64,000 bases of DNA, taken from assembly GCA_034638255.1 (NCBI GenBank), contig JAWPGT010000057.1, positions 1-64,000 of the forward strand, in the 5' to 3' direction. Made by a program: the position numbers and the translations under genes. The notes under the pieces were generated by a model that saw only the letters and a program-made list of their open reading frames with translations, did no database searches and was not told where the DNA came from. Positions 11,591 to 23,529 of the stretch are shown here, one piece after another; within the stretch, counting starts at the first letter, position 1; each line of letters begins with the position of its first letter. This DNA is from Coprinus comatus. Taxonomy: Eukaryota; Basidiomycota; Agaricomycetes; Agaricales; Agaricaceae.

Positions 11591-13596
11591 TTTCATCAGC
11601 AAAACGCGCATCTCCTTGGCCAAGCTTAAACCTCCTTAAACCTCCTTGAAAACATTTCCAAGGATGACCAAGGATATATCAAGAATGTAAAAGAAATTTT
11701 ATTTTCTCCTTGGAATTACTTAGTCATGCTTGACAAGTCAATTCCAAGCTATTCTAAGCAGGGGGTCCTGGTTAGTCACACTTAATTCTACTTAGTTTTA
11801 CCTTATATCTACTTGTACTGCCTTCGAAAATACTTTCTCAAGCTTATAAATCAGGTATATCAGAATATATATATATATAAAGCAAAATTTCAAGGACCCC
11901 TAGAGTGTCTCAAATGCATGTAAATGTATATCAACTGAATTATATTATCAGAAGGGAGACAGTAATGTACAAAAATACAAGAGTGATTGTATACAGCATA
12001 ATAGTAGTGTATACTACAGTAATGTACCGAAATAAAGATAAAAAAATTACAAGAATATATTCATAATAGGAGAACTTACTTGGGAGAATAAAGAACTGGA
12101 CATTGCAATATGAGTATTGATCGGAACGTTACGTGGGTAGGTGCGTTCGAACGGCGCCGTCGAGACGGTTTGAACGATGCTAAGGACGTAAGATTCCGAT
12201 AAGGATTGAGTATCGAAACAGGTGTTAGATTGAATAAGAACTTACCAGAAGATAGGTCACTACAACTCCAGCAGTCCTCCATAGTGTGTACAAATCAGGG
12301 GTGGAACAAAGAATGTACGCGTGGTGTAAACGAGCCTGAAAGCATGTTATGGAGTGCAGGAGGGAGTGAGATATCAGTAAAATAACAGGATTGGTGTAAA
12401 AGTTAGAGAACATACTTTTCACCAATGAATACCCCACCATACCACACCGTACTACCCTCTATCGATTCGCCTTCTCGATGCGGTTCCAACGAGCCTAAAA
12501 ACGTGTGTATGGTGCGAAAATGACTGTGTTAGTAGTTGTAGAGTGAACAGTATACTCACAAGATAGACCTTAGAAGATAAGGTCACTACATATCCAGAAC
12601 TTCTCCATATCGTTTACAAGTTGGAGATGTCATAGAGGTGGTACGCGTAGGTTAGACGAGCCTAAGAATGTGCCATGGAGTGCAGGAGGGAGTGAGAAAT
12701 AAGTAAAATACTTCCCTTGAGACAGATAATGACTCACCAAGGAAGAAACCCCCCTTCGTGGGGTATACACCATACCACGTCATCACCTAACCCTCCTATC
12801 CTATAGTACACGTCGAGAAGGTTCTGGAGAGCCTAGAAACGTTCCTGTATGTAGAAAAATGAGTGATACAGAAGAAAAACAGCAAGTAATGACACACCAG
12901 CAGTAAAACTGATGTTATAGCATGGCTACTGCATCGGGACGTGTGTATGTAGGCTTGTTCAAAGCGGAGTATTGAGGCCATCCTGGAGAGCCTGAGAACG
13001 CGCCAATACACGATTATATGAGCCCAATACATAGAAAATAGTCGAAATTGACATACCTTATAAGAATAATGAAAACCCCACCATATCACGCGTACATAGG
13101 CTCATTCAATGCATAATGCTGAGACGGTTCCAACGAGCTCCAACACGTAGAGTTTCATCAAGAAATGAGAGTGCAGTGGTGACAATACTCAGAGTCGGCA
13201 GTGAGTAGAAGTTGTGACCGTGAGGTTGCATTGCTGATGCAACGTGTCCTGTCACATGTGATGGTGAGAGTGATCATGTGACAGTCCAATTTTGCGATTT
13301 TTCGTGAAGTCCAAATCTGGGAACATAAATGATGTGATTATTGATGCATCATCATGAAATAACAACACATCATTAATGACATCAACCAAACAAATGAAAC
13401 AAAAACAAAGTCAATAACACAAATTAACTTTGACTTTTTGTGACCTTAGAATAGTGCTTGGGAAACTTAAAAACTTGGTTGGAAATATTGACTACCTTAG
13501 AGTTACTTTGAAAATATATATCTAAGTATCAGTAAGTATACTAAGCTACCCAAGCTATACTGAGTACTACTAAGGACATGTTGGAAATGCTGATGT
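11591..13596. mobile_element. Nested non-autonomous element with short inverted ends, inside pol
   Basis: A 2006-bp block interrupts pol exactly between the RNase H and integrase frames. Removing it together with one copy of TGCC (11587-11590, 13597-13600) rejoins both frames, so TGCC is the likely 4-bp target duplication. The ends are imperfect inverted repeats of about 26 bp: CATCAGCA, a 7-bp mismatch, then CAT-TCCTT-G. No open frame with recognisable domains is present. The middle (about 12090-13150) holds several diverged copies of a module containing ACGAGCCTAA-like and GGAGTGCAGGAGGGAGTGAG-like segments. The superfamily is not identifiable from this alone. Confidence 0.75.
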
Positions 13597-15999
13597 TGCC
13601 ACTGCCTCCTCTTGTTCACCATCCTGATTACCACGTCTGATCTCTCGCAACACATCCTGCTCTTCTCCGACCAAAACAACACCTTCCAGGGCTCGAACAG
13701 CGAATAGCGATGGAGGGAGGAGGGTGAGGTTGTCATTATCGTCCTTGCCAGTTCCGTGGTCGGCCCGTCGGGAGAGTGCGTCGGGTTTGCCCATGGATCG
13801 GCCTGGTCGGTGATGAAGTGAGAAGTTGAACCGGGACAGGTAGAGGGACCAGCGGGCTTGTCGGCGGTTGAGTTTCTTCGCAGTCATGAAGTACTCAAGG
13901 TTCTTGTGGTCCGTCCAGATTTCTACCTTGTGTTCACTGCCCTCCAGGAAGTGCCTCCACTCTTCGAGTGATCGGATGATAGCCAACATCTCTTTGTCAT
14001 GGATCTCATAATTGCGTTCGACTGGTGACAGCGATTTTGAGTAGAATGCGATGGGGTGCCACTTGTTGTCTTCCGATGCAAGCTGCGACAAGACAGCTCC
14101 AGTTGCAAAGTCGGAGCTGTCGGCCTCTACTCGGTAAGGTGCGGTGTCGTCGGGAGAAGATAAGATCGGTGCCGATGTAATGGCTGTCTTCAGAGCATCG
14201 AAGGCTTCCTGCTGTTCAGTACCCCAGTTCCAAGGTGTACTGGACTTGGTTAGATCGAAGAGCGGCCGACCGATGTGTGAAAAATCCCGAATAAAACGTC
14301 GGTAGAAATTGGCAAACCCAAGGAAAGACTGAACTTCCGTCTTGTTTTTCGGAATCGGCCAGTCACGAACTCCTACAACCTTCACTGGATCCATCTCTAC
14401 ACAGTTCTCCGAAATGATCAGCCCCAAGTATTCTATCTTCTGCTTCTCAAACTCGCATTTTTCGGGTCGGAGGTACAGCTTGTGTTCCTTGAGTACCTCC
14501 ATCACACGTCGGATCGCCTTCCGATGTTCCTCCAGGGTTTTCGAAAAGATCAGGATGTCGTCGAGGTAGACGATAACAATTCCTTCCATAATGAGGTCAT
14601 GGAAGATGTCGTTCATCACTGTCTGGAAGGTCGCTGGGCTGTTAGTCATGCCGAAAAACATCACCAGAGGTTCGAAGAGCCCCCGATTCGTTCGGAAAGC
14701 GGCCTTCCACTCGTCGCCAGGCTTGATACGGATGTTGTTGAAGCCCCATTGGATGTCAAGTTTGGTGAAGTATTTTGCGCCCCGCAGTTTCGAAACGATT
14801 TCGGAGATGAGTGGGATGGGGTACTTGTTCTTCACTGTGATGGCGTTGAGGTTCCGATAGTCTTGTACCAACCGAAGCAAACCGTCCTTCTTTTTAATGA
14901 AAAAAACGGGGGCTGCCATCGGCGACTTTGAGGGGCGAATCCTTCCCGAAGCAAGGTTCTCTTGGAGGAACTCGTCAAGTGCGGCTTGTTCTTTCGGTGA
15001 AATCGGGTAGACCTTGGTGGTTTTGGCAGTTTCACCAGGGACGAGTTCAACAGCGTGATCCCAAGGCCGATTTTCGGGGAGCTCTTGGAAAGCAGCCTCA
15101 GAGAAAACAGTTTCGAAGTCATGTAGGTAGTTGGGAATATGAGCCTTGAAGCCGAGGTTGGCAGTTGCGGTATTCTTCCGATGCGCTTCGGCAAGTTGTT
15201 GCGATAGAGTACCAGTTGCTGAAATCTGTTCCGAAACCGAAAGAACCGATGAGCGAGGGATGGCAGCAAAAATCCGATCTCCTTCCTCCAATTCTGACCA
15301 ACTAACTCCTTCTTCCGACTCTTCATCCTCTTCTTCATTCACCTCTTCCACAAGCACTGGAAAGGGTCCTGAAGTGCAGACCCTTAGCACTTTCTCCTGG
15401 AATTTCTTCTCTTCCTTGTATTCCTGTCGGCAACCTTCGCAAGTCCTCGGACACCTCGACATTTTGACTTCCTTTGTTACCCAATCGACTTCGGGGTTGT
15501 GTGCGCGGAGCCAAGTATAGCCAAGTATAACGGACTCCTTTCCGAGGCCGGTGACAGCGAAGACTGCACGTTTGGAATGATTCTTGTATCGGAGAACCAT
15601 ATCGACCACTTCGGCGATTTCTCCAGCTTCATTCGGGGTGCCATCAACATTGAAGACAGGGATTGGGTGTGATAGACGGCGGGTGGTGAGCTTATGTTGA
15701 CGAGCGAAGTCCCGATCGATGAAGATACCAGTGGCACCAGAGTCTACAAGTGCTTCCGATGAAAATCTGACTCCAGTGTCGGTGGTTTCAAGGTCGATCG
15801 GCAGTTTCAGGGCGTTGGCGGGGGCGGTGGATGAAATGACATACCGGGTCGGGAGGTAACGACGTTCCCAGTGAGGTCGGCAGGGTTTGGACACGGCTAT
15901 AGGTTTGGGTGTAGGTGGGGAAATAGTAGTTTCGTTTATTTCTTCTACGGGTAGTACAGCAAACCTATTAACACTAGACAATCGGGGCGTGGCCTCCAC
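13597..15999 (-). CDS. pol: Chromovirus Pol, protease-RT-RNase H part (truncated by insertion)
   Basis: The frame is open from before 15999 and contains, in order, an aspartic protease motif LVDSGATG (about residue 85), the reverse transcriptase with VYLDDILIFSK (catalytic YxDD) and an RNase H domain ending with the tether-like LSRRADH region. After EEAVA the frame enters the inserted 2.0-kb element at 13596 and stops at 13570. In an intact copy it would continue into the integrase part now starting at 11587. Protease cuts the polyprotein, and reverse transcriptase and RNase H make the DNA copy. Confidence 0.92.
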
Positions 16000-16007
16000 C
16001 GATTGAG

Positions 16008-17177
16008 TTACCGAAAATCCTGCGTATCTGTTTCCACCGACCCTTCCGACTGTCTTCCAACGTTGGCAACATCTTTCTCTGCCAACAGGTTCATCAGCAA
16101 CTCATCCTTCTCTTCCAACGTCATAAGCCGGACATCAAAGCGTCGGGGGCACTCTGCCTTGATGTGTCCAGGCTGCTTACATCGATAGCAGGTGGAAGGG
16201 GTCAGGTTACGAAGTTTGGACGCGTCAATGTCCATCGGAGTCGGGTTCCCAGGCGTCGGCATTACATGGGCGAATGTCGGTAGGGGAATCAGGGGAGCTG
16301 GATGGGGTGGGGGTTTTGGGAAGGAGTGAAAAATGGGTCTGGGAGCTGGCAGTGGTACCGGGCGATGATTTGCCTTGAATGCAACATTGGCAAGTCGGGA
16401 AGCTTCGAAGCGGGTGGCTGCACGATACCAGCCGTCGGGATCGGAGTCGGAGGGTTGGCCCAGTGTCATAGTGGCAATGGAGTCGGCCAAGTTGGTGCGA
16501 AGACCTCGACAAAACTTGATGACAGTGACCTTCCGGTCGGTGTACCCAGATGCTGAAATGAGTGCTTTGAAGGTGTCCAGGTAATCCTCCAATGTCCGAT
16601 CCTTCTGGAAGTAAGTATCTCCTTCCAATGTGATAACCGCTTCCGACTCGGCGTCAATTGGCAAGAAGCGAGCCTTGAACTGGGTTTTGAAGTCCTCCCA
16701 ATCCTCAAAAGGCAAGTTTCCGACTTGTGATTCCAGCCTAAATATCTCTTCCGTCCATGCGGCAGCCCGACCGCTCCTCATGTAAGACATGGCCCAGAGC
16801 ATCTTTTCTTCGTCCGACTGGAATTCACCCGAAAGTCGGATGTACAGGTTGCAGGCATTGAGGAAGGCCTGGCCTGTCTTGCGGTCACCATCGTAATCGG
16901 GTGGCGTAGCGACTCGTCCTCGGAATGTCCGTGGATGTTCGGGGGGAGATGGAGGAGCTGGTGTCGCGGGGGCAGCAGGTGAAGGGGTGGTCTGAGAGGC
17001 CGAAACGAGTGTGGAGAGTTGGGTGGTGATGGTGGCAAGTACATTGGCAGTGGTGGCGGAAGTGGATTCGGTAGCTTCTACTCGCTGCCGTAGAGCATCA
17101 AGCGATGCCCGAAGCTCGTGGAATGTGCCTTCAATGATTTCATTCCAAGTCGGCTGGGACGGTGCTGGATCGGTCAT
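16008..17177 (-). CDS. gag: Chromovirus Gag
   Basis: A 389-aa open frame that begins about 107 nt inside the 5' LTR. A helical N-terminal region with the retrotransposon Gag core (residues about 90-230, including WAMSYMRSGRAAAW) is followed by a Pro-rich segment and a zinc knuckle CYRCKQPGHIKAEC (CX2CX4HX4C) near residue 335. Gag forms the particle that packages the element RNA. It ends at TAA 16010-16008, and the next frame (pol) is open upstream of that stop, shifted by -1. The stretch G-GAT-TTT just before the Gag stop could act as a slippery site; that is an inference. Confidence 0.93.
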   Translation of the reverse strand: MTDPAPSQPTWNEIIEGTFHELRASLDALRQRVEATESTSATTANVLATITTQLSTLVSASQTTPSPAAPATPAPPSPPEHPRTFRGRVATPPDYDGDRKTGQAFLNACNLYIRLSGEFQSDEEKMLWAMSYMRSGRAAAWTEEIFRLESQVGNLPFEDWEDFKTQFKARFLPIDAESEAVITLEGDTYFQKDRTLEDYLDTFKALISASGYTDRKVTVIKFCRGLRTNLADSIATMTLGQPSDSDPDGWYRAATRFEASRLANVAFKANHRPVPLPAPRPIFHSFPKPPPHPAPLIPLPTFAHVMPTPGNPTPMDIDASKLRNLTPSTCYRCKQPGHIKAECPRRFDVRLMTLEEKDELLMNLLAEKDVANVGRQSEGSVETDTQDFR

Positions 17178-17284
17178 GGTTTAGCGAGTGAGGGATAGAG
17201 GGGTGCGTCGGTGGGAAGTCTTCTGTTGTGGAGAACAGGGCTCTTCTGTCCAGCGATGCTGGCCTCTTGAAGAACTCTTTCTTC

Positions 17285-17649
17285 TGTAAGGGCGACTCAC
17301 GTCGGCGACGAACGGCCCGACAACTAGCGAGGAATCCAAAGTTATATTTGATCGGAAACATATTACAGAGCAGATACAACATACCTAGCGAGGAATCCAA
17401 AGAGAAAGAGTTGGGGATTCACTTGCACAGGCTACACGCAATATATACTACTATACAAACAGAGACGCCAGCTATTGTCCAGAGGGATGTCGTAACATGG
17501 ACAATGGGAACAATGGGGGACAAGTCACGTGAGGGGGCGAGTCGTGAAAGTGCGAAGTCAGGAGGTGTTCCAATGGAAGTCGGAACATCGGAGGGTCGGT
17601 CGGTAGTCGGTGTGTCGGTGTAAGGGTCGGTGAGGACGGTCCCCTTACA
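17285..17649 (-). repeat. Chromovirus 5' LTR (right in window)
   Basis: 365 bp, about three differences from the other LTR. In element sense it has a TATATAT box (17447-17441). About 30 nt further on, at 17412, comes AACTCTTTCT. The same ten bases occur on the plus strand just beside the LTR (17273-17282), so an RNA starting at 17412 could pair with its own primer-binding site. This is the pattern of self-priming Tf1/sushi-type elements. Confidence 0.93.
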
Positions 17650-17654
17650 GGTTA

Positions 17655-17998
17655 GTACAATCATATATTTAGACACTGACAACTGTTAGTAATAGTATTG
17701 GACAGTGGACGGTACTCTGTCGCACTCGCAACTCACAAGCTGAGTTTCTGACCCAATTGAAACCTGAACTTTAAGACCTACAAACGACAGTCAACTTGGT
17801 ATATTAGCACTAATAGTATCATTTGGTGTTCAAAGGTTATTGATTGATGATCATCGATCATTGCATAATGGGTGGTATGTTCAACCCAAATTACATCTAA
17901 ATATAAATACATATACTATCTATGAACTTCATTCGAGTTTAGCATGGGCCCGTGAGACCATACATTAATTACGACAGTATTGTTTCAGACTATGGTAA
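17655..17998 (-). repeat. KDZ-1 left terminal inverted repeat, inner part
   Basis: This is the inverted match to 27790-28133. It continues the left inverted repeat after the chromovirus and ends at CTATGGTAA, where unique element sequence begins. Confidence 0.9.
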
Positions 17999-18780
17999 CC
18001 CACTCCAACGCCACCACCAATTCTTGTGTCGACCTTCGAATTCCCAGCTGTTTGAATAGTATATAAGAACCAGCAGCCTCAGCGTAACGATCTCAACTTA
18101 CTCTTCCCCCCTCTGGCTCACATATGCAATGGTGCTAACTACCCAGCTAGTCTGGTGTTCGAAGTTCAATTCAGTGTCTTGTATGTCTTTTTATTATTAT
18201 CCAGTCCTCGTTTTCGAGCTACAACTCTGATGCCAGTGCTTTGATGATAGATCATAGCGTTGGTCACTACCTCGACCATGTCGTGCCTGGATAGGGACTT
18301 GTTCATTCATACCCACATGTTTCCTAAATCTACCTAATCTTGTGATGGATACAATGGTATTTTTCTTCAAATAAAAGGTACCTTTTTTGTTATAAGTATC
18401 ATGTATAATATGTTGAATTTTCGACTTGTGTTTTATAGTATTACCAAAACTATCAATGTCCCTCTTACTTTTTTCATCTTTGGAAACGGTTACATGATTT
18501 TGAATAGTTGTTGCTTGTCGGAGACCTATTTTTGATATCATAAATTATCCTGTACTACTCTCTCATATGTTGGTAGTTCTGTAGTATAGTATTTTCATTG
18601 AGCCAAGACGTGTCATTCATTCCCATGGCCCCTACAATCTCAAGTGCCATCGGAATACAGATCTTAGGTAACATGCCAAAAGGTATTGTAAAGAACGAGA
18701 ATAATTATTGCAGAAATATGTATATGAAATAAAGTGTATAAAAAAGAACAAAGAGTGCGCAAACGACATACAGCAGCTAA
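17999..18780. other. KDZ-1 non-coding segment beside the left inverted repeat
   Basis: A TATATAAG box (around 18059-18066) lies upstream of an ATG at 18129, but no extended frame follows. A 114-codon minus-strand frame (18197-18541) is Lys-rich and has no motif I recognise. I treat it as unsupported. Confidence 0.4.
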
Positions 18781-21700
18781 TCAAATATCTGGTAGAACCT
18801 TGGGCTCTTCTGAGACAATGACCAAAGACTCAAGGTCATACGATAGTTCCTCTTCCACTTCATCATCCTGAAGTTCATCCTGTGCATCTTGGTCTTCGGT
18901 GTTGAGTGGAGTGGGTTTGTTGGGCAATGTACTAGGTGATTGTAATGACATATTTGATCTGAGGACACCTGCAACGTGAGCTATAGCACGCCCTGGGCCT
19001 GTCAGGAGTCCCGCTGCCTCTAGTGTTGCTATATGCTGCTGATTTGTAAGTTGGAATCGTATCATATGGAGGTGAATTTGGTGAGCAAGAGCGGGGTTTG
19101 TGAGAGAGAGACGTTCCTCCATTTCCAATAGAAAGGCTTCTTCGTCATGGATATATGTAAGTAATCGAGTGGCTTCTACCTTCACACGTGTGCATTCTTC
19201 CCGAGCCCGTTCCATCTTGAAATATTGATCCATCACTAACCGTGCTGCTGGCTTGGTCCAAGGTCTTTGCCGGATATCCTCGGAGCAATCAGCAAGCAGT
19301 TCAAACTCGGAAAGAAATGTGTACTTGACCACTTGATCCCAATCCAAACGGGGACCAGGTGGGACAAGACGTTGGGCTGCCTCATTATATTCTTTCAAGG
19401 CAGTCTTGATGGCATTGGATCGGGCCTGGAGAGCCTTTGCGACTTGTTGTCGTAATTTGTATCCTATTACATGTAAGTATGCAAATGTGTCATTACATAT
19501 AAATAAATTCTTACCTTTTTGGGGACTGTTTATTCGTCCAAGTTCAAAAATGCGTGACACCACCAGTTGTTCTAACTTGCCGAGCTTCACCCGATAGTCC
19601 CGAGTTGCTATCAACTTAGCAGCCTGGTTCCACTTTTCATCACCGTCCTTCCACCTCTTTGTAATCCCCAATTTGACCTCAAGTTCATGAACACGATTCA
19701 TGCTGGATGTCTCAAGCTCAATACAGTGTCTTCGTTCCCATTCAAGCTTTATAGTGACAGAAGCAGTGTTGATATCGGATGGTGCAGCTGGTGTTTCGAT
19801 GAACCATTTTTTAGTGGCCGCAAGTTTGCCCCTGTAAACGATAACCTGTTAGAAACATTGAAAGAATTGAGAAAAAGAATCATACTGTGCATCCGATAAA
19901 TCCTTTAACCGCTTCAAGTACTCCATTTCCCATGTCTCCTCTAATGACTCAACCCCACGTGTCGCCAAGTATTCATCCTCTTCTTGAAGCCACTTCTCAA
20001 AAACTGAGTCATCTTCAATCCCAAGGTTACGCTTTGCCTTCTCAAATGCAGGTGTGTCATCTAGAAGTCCAAGGGCTCGTTTGTAATTAGTAACAAGATA
20101 TTTAGCTGGGAATTTGTTTAGTTTCTTTTTAACGGGTTTTGAAATGTAAACATGAGCTTACCAAGTGCTTCATACGTGTCAGTCTCATCAAGATTTTTAA
20201 AGTAGTTTGTAATGCGCTGACGGCGATGGAATGTACTCGAGTGCCTCGTTGTTGATGCCAGTTCATTTGAGCGTGAGAATAGACGTTCACATCCTTCAAG
20301 ATCACTTAGGCCCAGACCTTTGATATATGTGGTAAGGAAAGATAATTGACAGCGTCGATTATGGGCGTGGCCATGGAATGCACCAACGAGAGAGGTGTAT
20401 TCCAGCTCACGGGCACGATTTCCCAGTGGGCTTTTTTCTAATGACATTTTGAAGCGACAGCCGATGTCATACCCACCTCCGAGCTTATCACCGAAGGCAT
20501 CAAAGAGGGTGTTGACAATAGCGAGGGGGTATTGAGTTCTATACATAGGGTGAATGGTCAATATAATGCATACTTTTGATAAATGGAAGCAGACTCACCC
20601 TTCACCACTCCGAATCATATCTGTATAAACTAAAATAAATCCATGGCGACAGACAGCTACAAAAACACCAGTCTCCTCAAACATCCCAAATGCCTTCGCG
20701 GTTGCTTTTTCAGACATATTTTTCCACCTTTCTGAGCAGGGACTATCCTCAATCTGTGAGAAATGAGTGTTAATCATTAGACTTCAGATATAGAATCTAG
20801 ATCGTTACTCACATGAGACATTGAATCCTCCATCTCCGTGTTCTTCTTGTCGAAAATGCCAGGCATCTTGTTGGAGGGTAACCACTTGTTGACCTCCTTG
20901 GGATCAATGTAGTAATCGTAACCTCCTGTTCGATTATCAGGCAATTCATTCACTATACCCATTGTTGTCTCCCCAGTGGACTCGCATTTGGGCATGCGTT
21001 TGAGAGTGTTATTCCCATCCATGGTGAACAGTATTTTGAAATGCATTTCAGGTTCGCCTTCAACAATGTAGGTGCAAGCCGGGCAGGCACGCTTGAGCCT
21101 GTTCTGTGGAGCATCCCTGGATAGTGCCTGACACAAACGGTTATCACATTCCTCGAGAATAGCAAGGTATATGTCGAAGCATATTGAAGTCTGCTTTGTA
21201 AGATATGGTTGATATGGTTTCTAGTAGGTACAAACTTGTAAGCAATGATGATATTCCTCAAATTTTAAGAAGGCTTACACGATGTATGTCAGTGATAGAT
21301 TTGATAAACATTTGTATTGCAAGCCATGGACATCGAAATGAAAATGTTCGTAACGATTCTAGTGTACGGATGGTCAGGGCAACTGTGGGCTGATAGGGAG
21401 CACAAGGTATCAAGCCTTGAGCGACAAGGCTTGTGACAATGCTATGATCATCCTTGTAAAGAGGAATAGTTTTGACCTCTGACCCTATAAGATGGTTGGA
21501 ATAATGATTAGATGTTACAAATAAAACTCACAGTACATATCAACAATGAGCACGTTGATAGTACCTTGAATGTTCTCAGGTAATGTATCGCCATCGTATT
21601 TGCAGTAGGTATATGAAGCTTCCTGGTCATGATACGTGTTGAGGCAGCTCCACTTCAGGTAGCTATCAGTCATGAAAGATATTTGACTTTTGAATGCTTC

Positions 21701-22155
21701 ATTTCGTCTGATAATACGGTCTTGCCTGTTCCTGGTATCATGGCGAGGTTCTCTGTTGATGAATTAGTTCTTTGTATTTCATCTTACAGCACATAAAATT
21801 TACCTTTTGCTCTGTAGTTCTTCAGATATCAGCGCAAAAAGCTCACCACCTGCATGGCTCAGTGATATTTGTTCTTCACCACTCATGATGTTAGAAATAT
21901 CAACATCCATCAATTCACCCCATTCATCAGAGGTGTTTGAGGCTGTTGAGCTTGTTAAATGAAGGCAAATAAACAATAGAAGAGGAAGGACTTGCATGAT
22001 GGAGGATTTTTCCCTTCATCGTGAAATGCTTGTTGAAGTTGCGCCTTTTGACTTCCATAGACGATGTTTCCATACGGTTTAGGGCGGTCAGCAGTGTGTC
22101 TCCATGTACGGAAACCCTTTGCTAATTTAAATCTTTTCCCAAGGGTTTTGCCCAT
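18781..22155 (-). CDS. KDZ transposase of element KDZ-1
   Basis: Ten exons (22155-21992, 21950-21804, 21752-21532, 21484-21279, 21190-20813, 20753-20599, 20538-20162, 20105-19886, 19831-19515, 19463-18781) join into an unbroken 955-aa frame. Family marks in order: a CPACTY cysteine motif preceded by RLKRACP; FKILFTMDGN with a catalytic-type Asp; VCRHGF; YDIGCRF; AFHGHAHNRRCQL; DLEGCERLFSRSNELA; and a long helical C-terminus with coiled-coil character and an acidic tail. These are the RNase H-fold signature blocks of Kyakuja-Dileera-Zisupton transposases, which move cut-and-paste DNA elements in fungi. The start at 22155 is the first ATG in frame. The first intron is short (41 nt) with a weak GTCCTT donor, so the extreme N-terminus is less sure. 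The gene appears intact. Confidence 0.9.
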
Positions 22156-23529
22156 AGAATGAATGAACGAGTGAAGGACAGTTGGGTGTAAGGTTAAACG
22201 ATAAACAACACAGGGACGCGACGTGCCGTGCTATCACATGACTTAGAACTTGGAACTTGGAACTTCATCGTTTCATCGTTTCATTACCCATGTGTAGTCA
22301 AAGTGGTCTCAATAGATCCAGTAGCATTCCAGCTCACCATTAGTCAATTCTAACACTACTGACACATCAATTTAGCGATGTATTTACAGAGCTACAGTCT
22401 ACCTCTCGATATCTTGTATAATTTGTAGTTCACTATTTTATTTATGATGTTGTGAAATGTTAGGCAAATACTACACACAATACCTACCTACACCTCTTAC
22501 CAAGACCTTGGTATATAGTAAGTAAAGAGTGTATGTGTTTATCATAAAATACGTAGTCATTAATAACCACATTTCAATGACACTGACTGATGACCTTAGA
22601 AGTACATCTAAATATTTCTAAAAGTTTTAAGTATTACTATTGGACCATTTGAAGCATCCATATTAAAAACAACATTGTATTTCTGTCTATATGTGTAGCT
22701 TTGCATTTGTGATACCCAATTACCATAATGTTTTCAAGTGTACATTATTAGACCAAAATAACGACACAATAGCAATATAGATGAATACAGTCTTCTGTTT
22801 CAGTTGGGTGACTGTTTTTTACATTTCATTTCTGTCCTTGACGAGTATCATACTTAAAGAGATGTAACTATTCCAATATTGTAGAGTACTTGAACACGAC
22901 ACAACATGAAGAATTGAGTATACAAAAGAGCATATATTACATTTGTGAATATTTGTGAATATTTTTGAATGTTTTTCTGTGGGGTGTAATGAAAAAGTCT
23001 GTTAGAAGAAATGGTGTTACAAATATTAGTATATCCATGTCATTCCTTTTAAAATGTACCTAGAGTATAAAAGATGGTATTGGGTGTGAGATCTCGGGGT
23101 TTAGTTACAACCGTTACATATGTTATGGTGGTTAGTTTGGTTCAAAGAGAGCAAATGGCACCCTTCAGAAACACACATAGTAGTATCCACGTTGATAATA
23201 TATGGTACTTTGATAGAATATCCATATACAAGTCTATTACAACAAGATAGATATTTGTGGGCGGGATAATTGCCAAGACCCTGCCAATGTTTGGGATTCC
23301 CTTAGTAAGATATACTGTCACCCATAATTAATTAATTAGCTGGAACTGATGATCAATCAAATCAATACATAAATCACGGCATTCAATTTCAAGGTAGAGA
23401 CAACAAAGTACATTTACAACTACATATCGCTTATAGACTCTATTCCGCCAGTCATATACAATGCAACAAAATATGCGCATGCTTCATTATATGTAGCACA
23501 CTTGATCATTTCATTGACATATGGCCCTG
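22156..23529. other. KDZ-1 spacer between transposase and second gene
   Basis: AT-rich, no supported coding frame. It includes short direct repeats near 22940-22975 (TTTGTGAATA- and TTTTTGAATG-like) and near 22250-22285 (CTTGGAACTTGGAACTT, then CATCGTTTCATCGTTTCAT). It serves as the promoter side of the transposase gene and the 3' side of the 23530-25082 gene. Confidence 0.5.

Larger units (their letters stand above)
9732..17649 (-). mobile_element. Ty3/Gypsy chromovirus inserted in the KDZ-1 left inverted repeat
   Basis: The element is flanked by two 365-bp LTRs that both run TGTAAGGG...CCCTTACA and by a 5-bp duplication GGTTA (9727-9731 and 17650-17654). The right inverted repeat of KDZ-1 carries the same site once, uninterrupted (around 28129-28137), so it serves as a natural empty site. 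Reading on the minus strand, the order is 5' LTR, gag with a zinc knuckle, protease, reverse transcriptase, RNase H, integrase, chromodomain, polypurine tract, 3' LTR. The LTRs differ at only about three positions, so insertion was recent. Pol is nevertheless broken by a 2.0-kb nested insertion and by one in-frame stop at 10936-10938, so this copy is not autonomous. Confidence 0.95.

Noticed and set aside
12796..13089. 97-codon minus-strand frame with repeated VLRLSR
   Set aside because: It spans the degenerate DNA modules of the nested element; the repetition comes from the DNA repeats, not from a protein.
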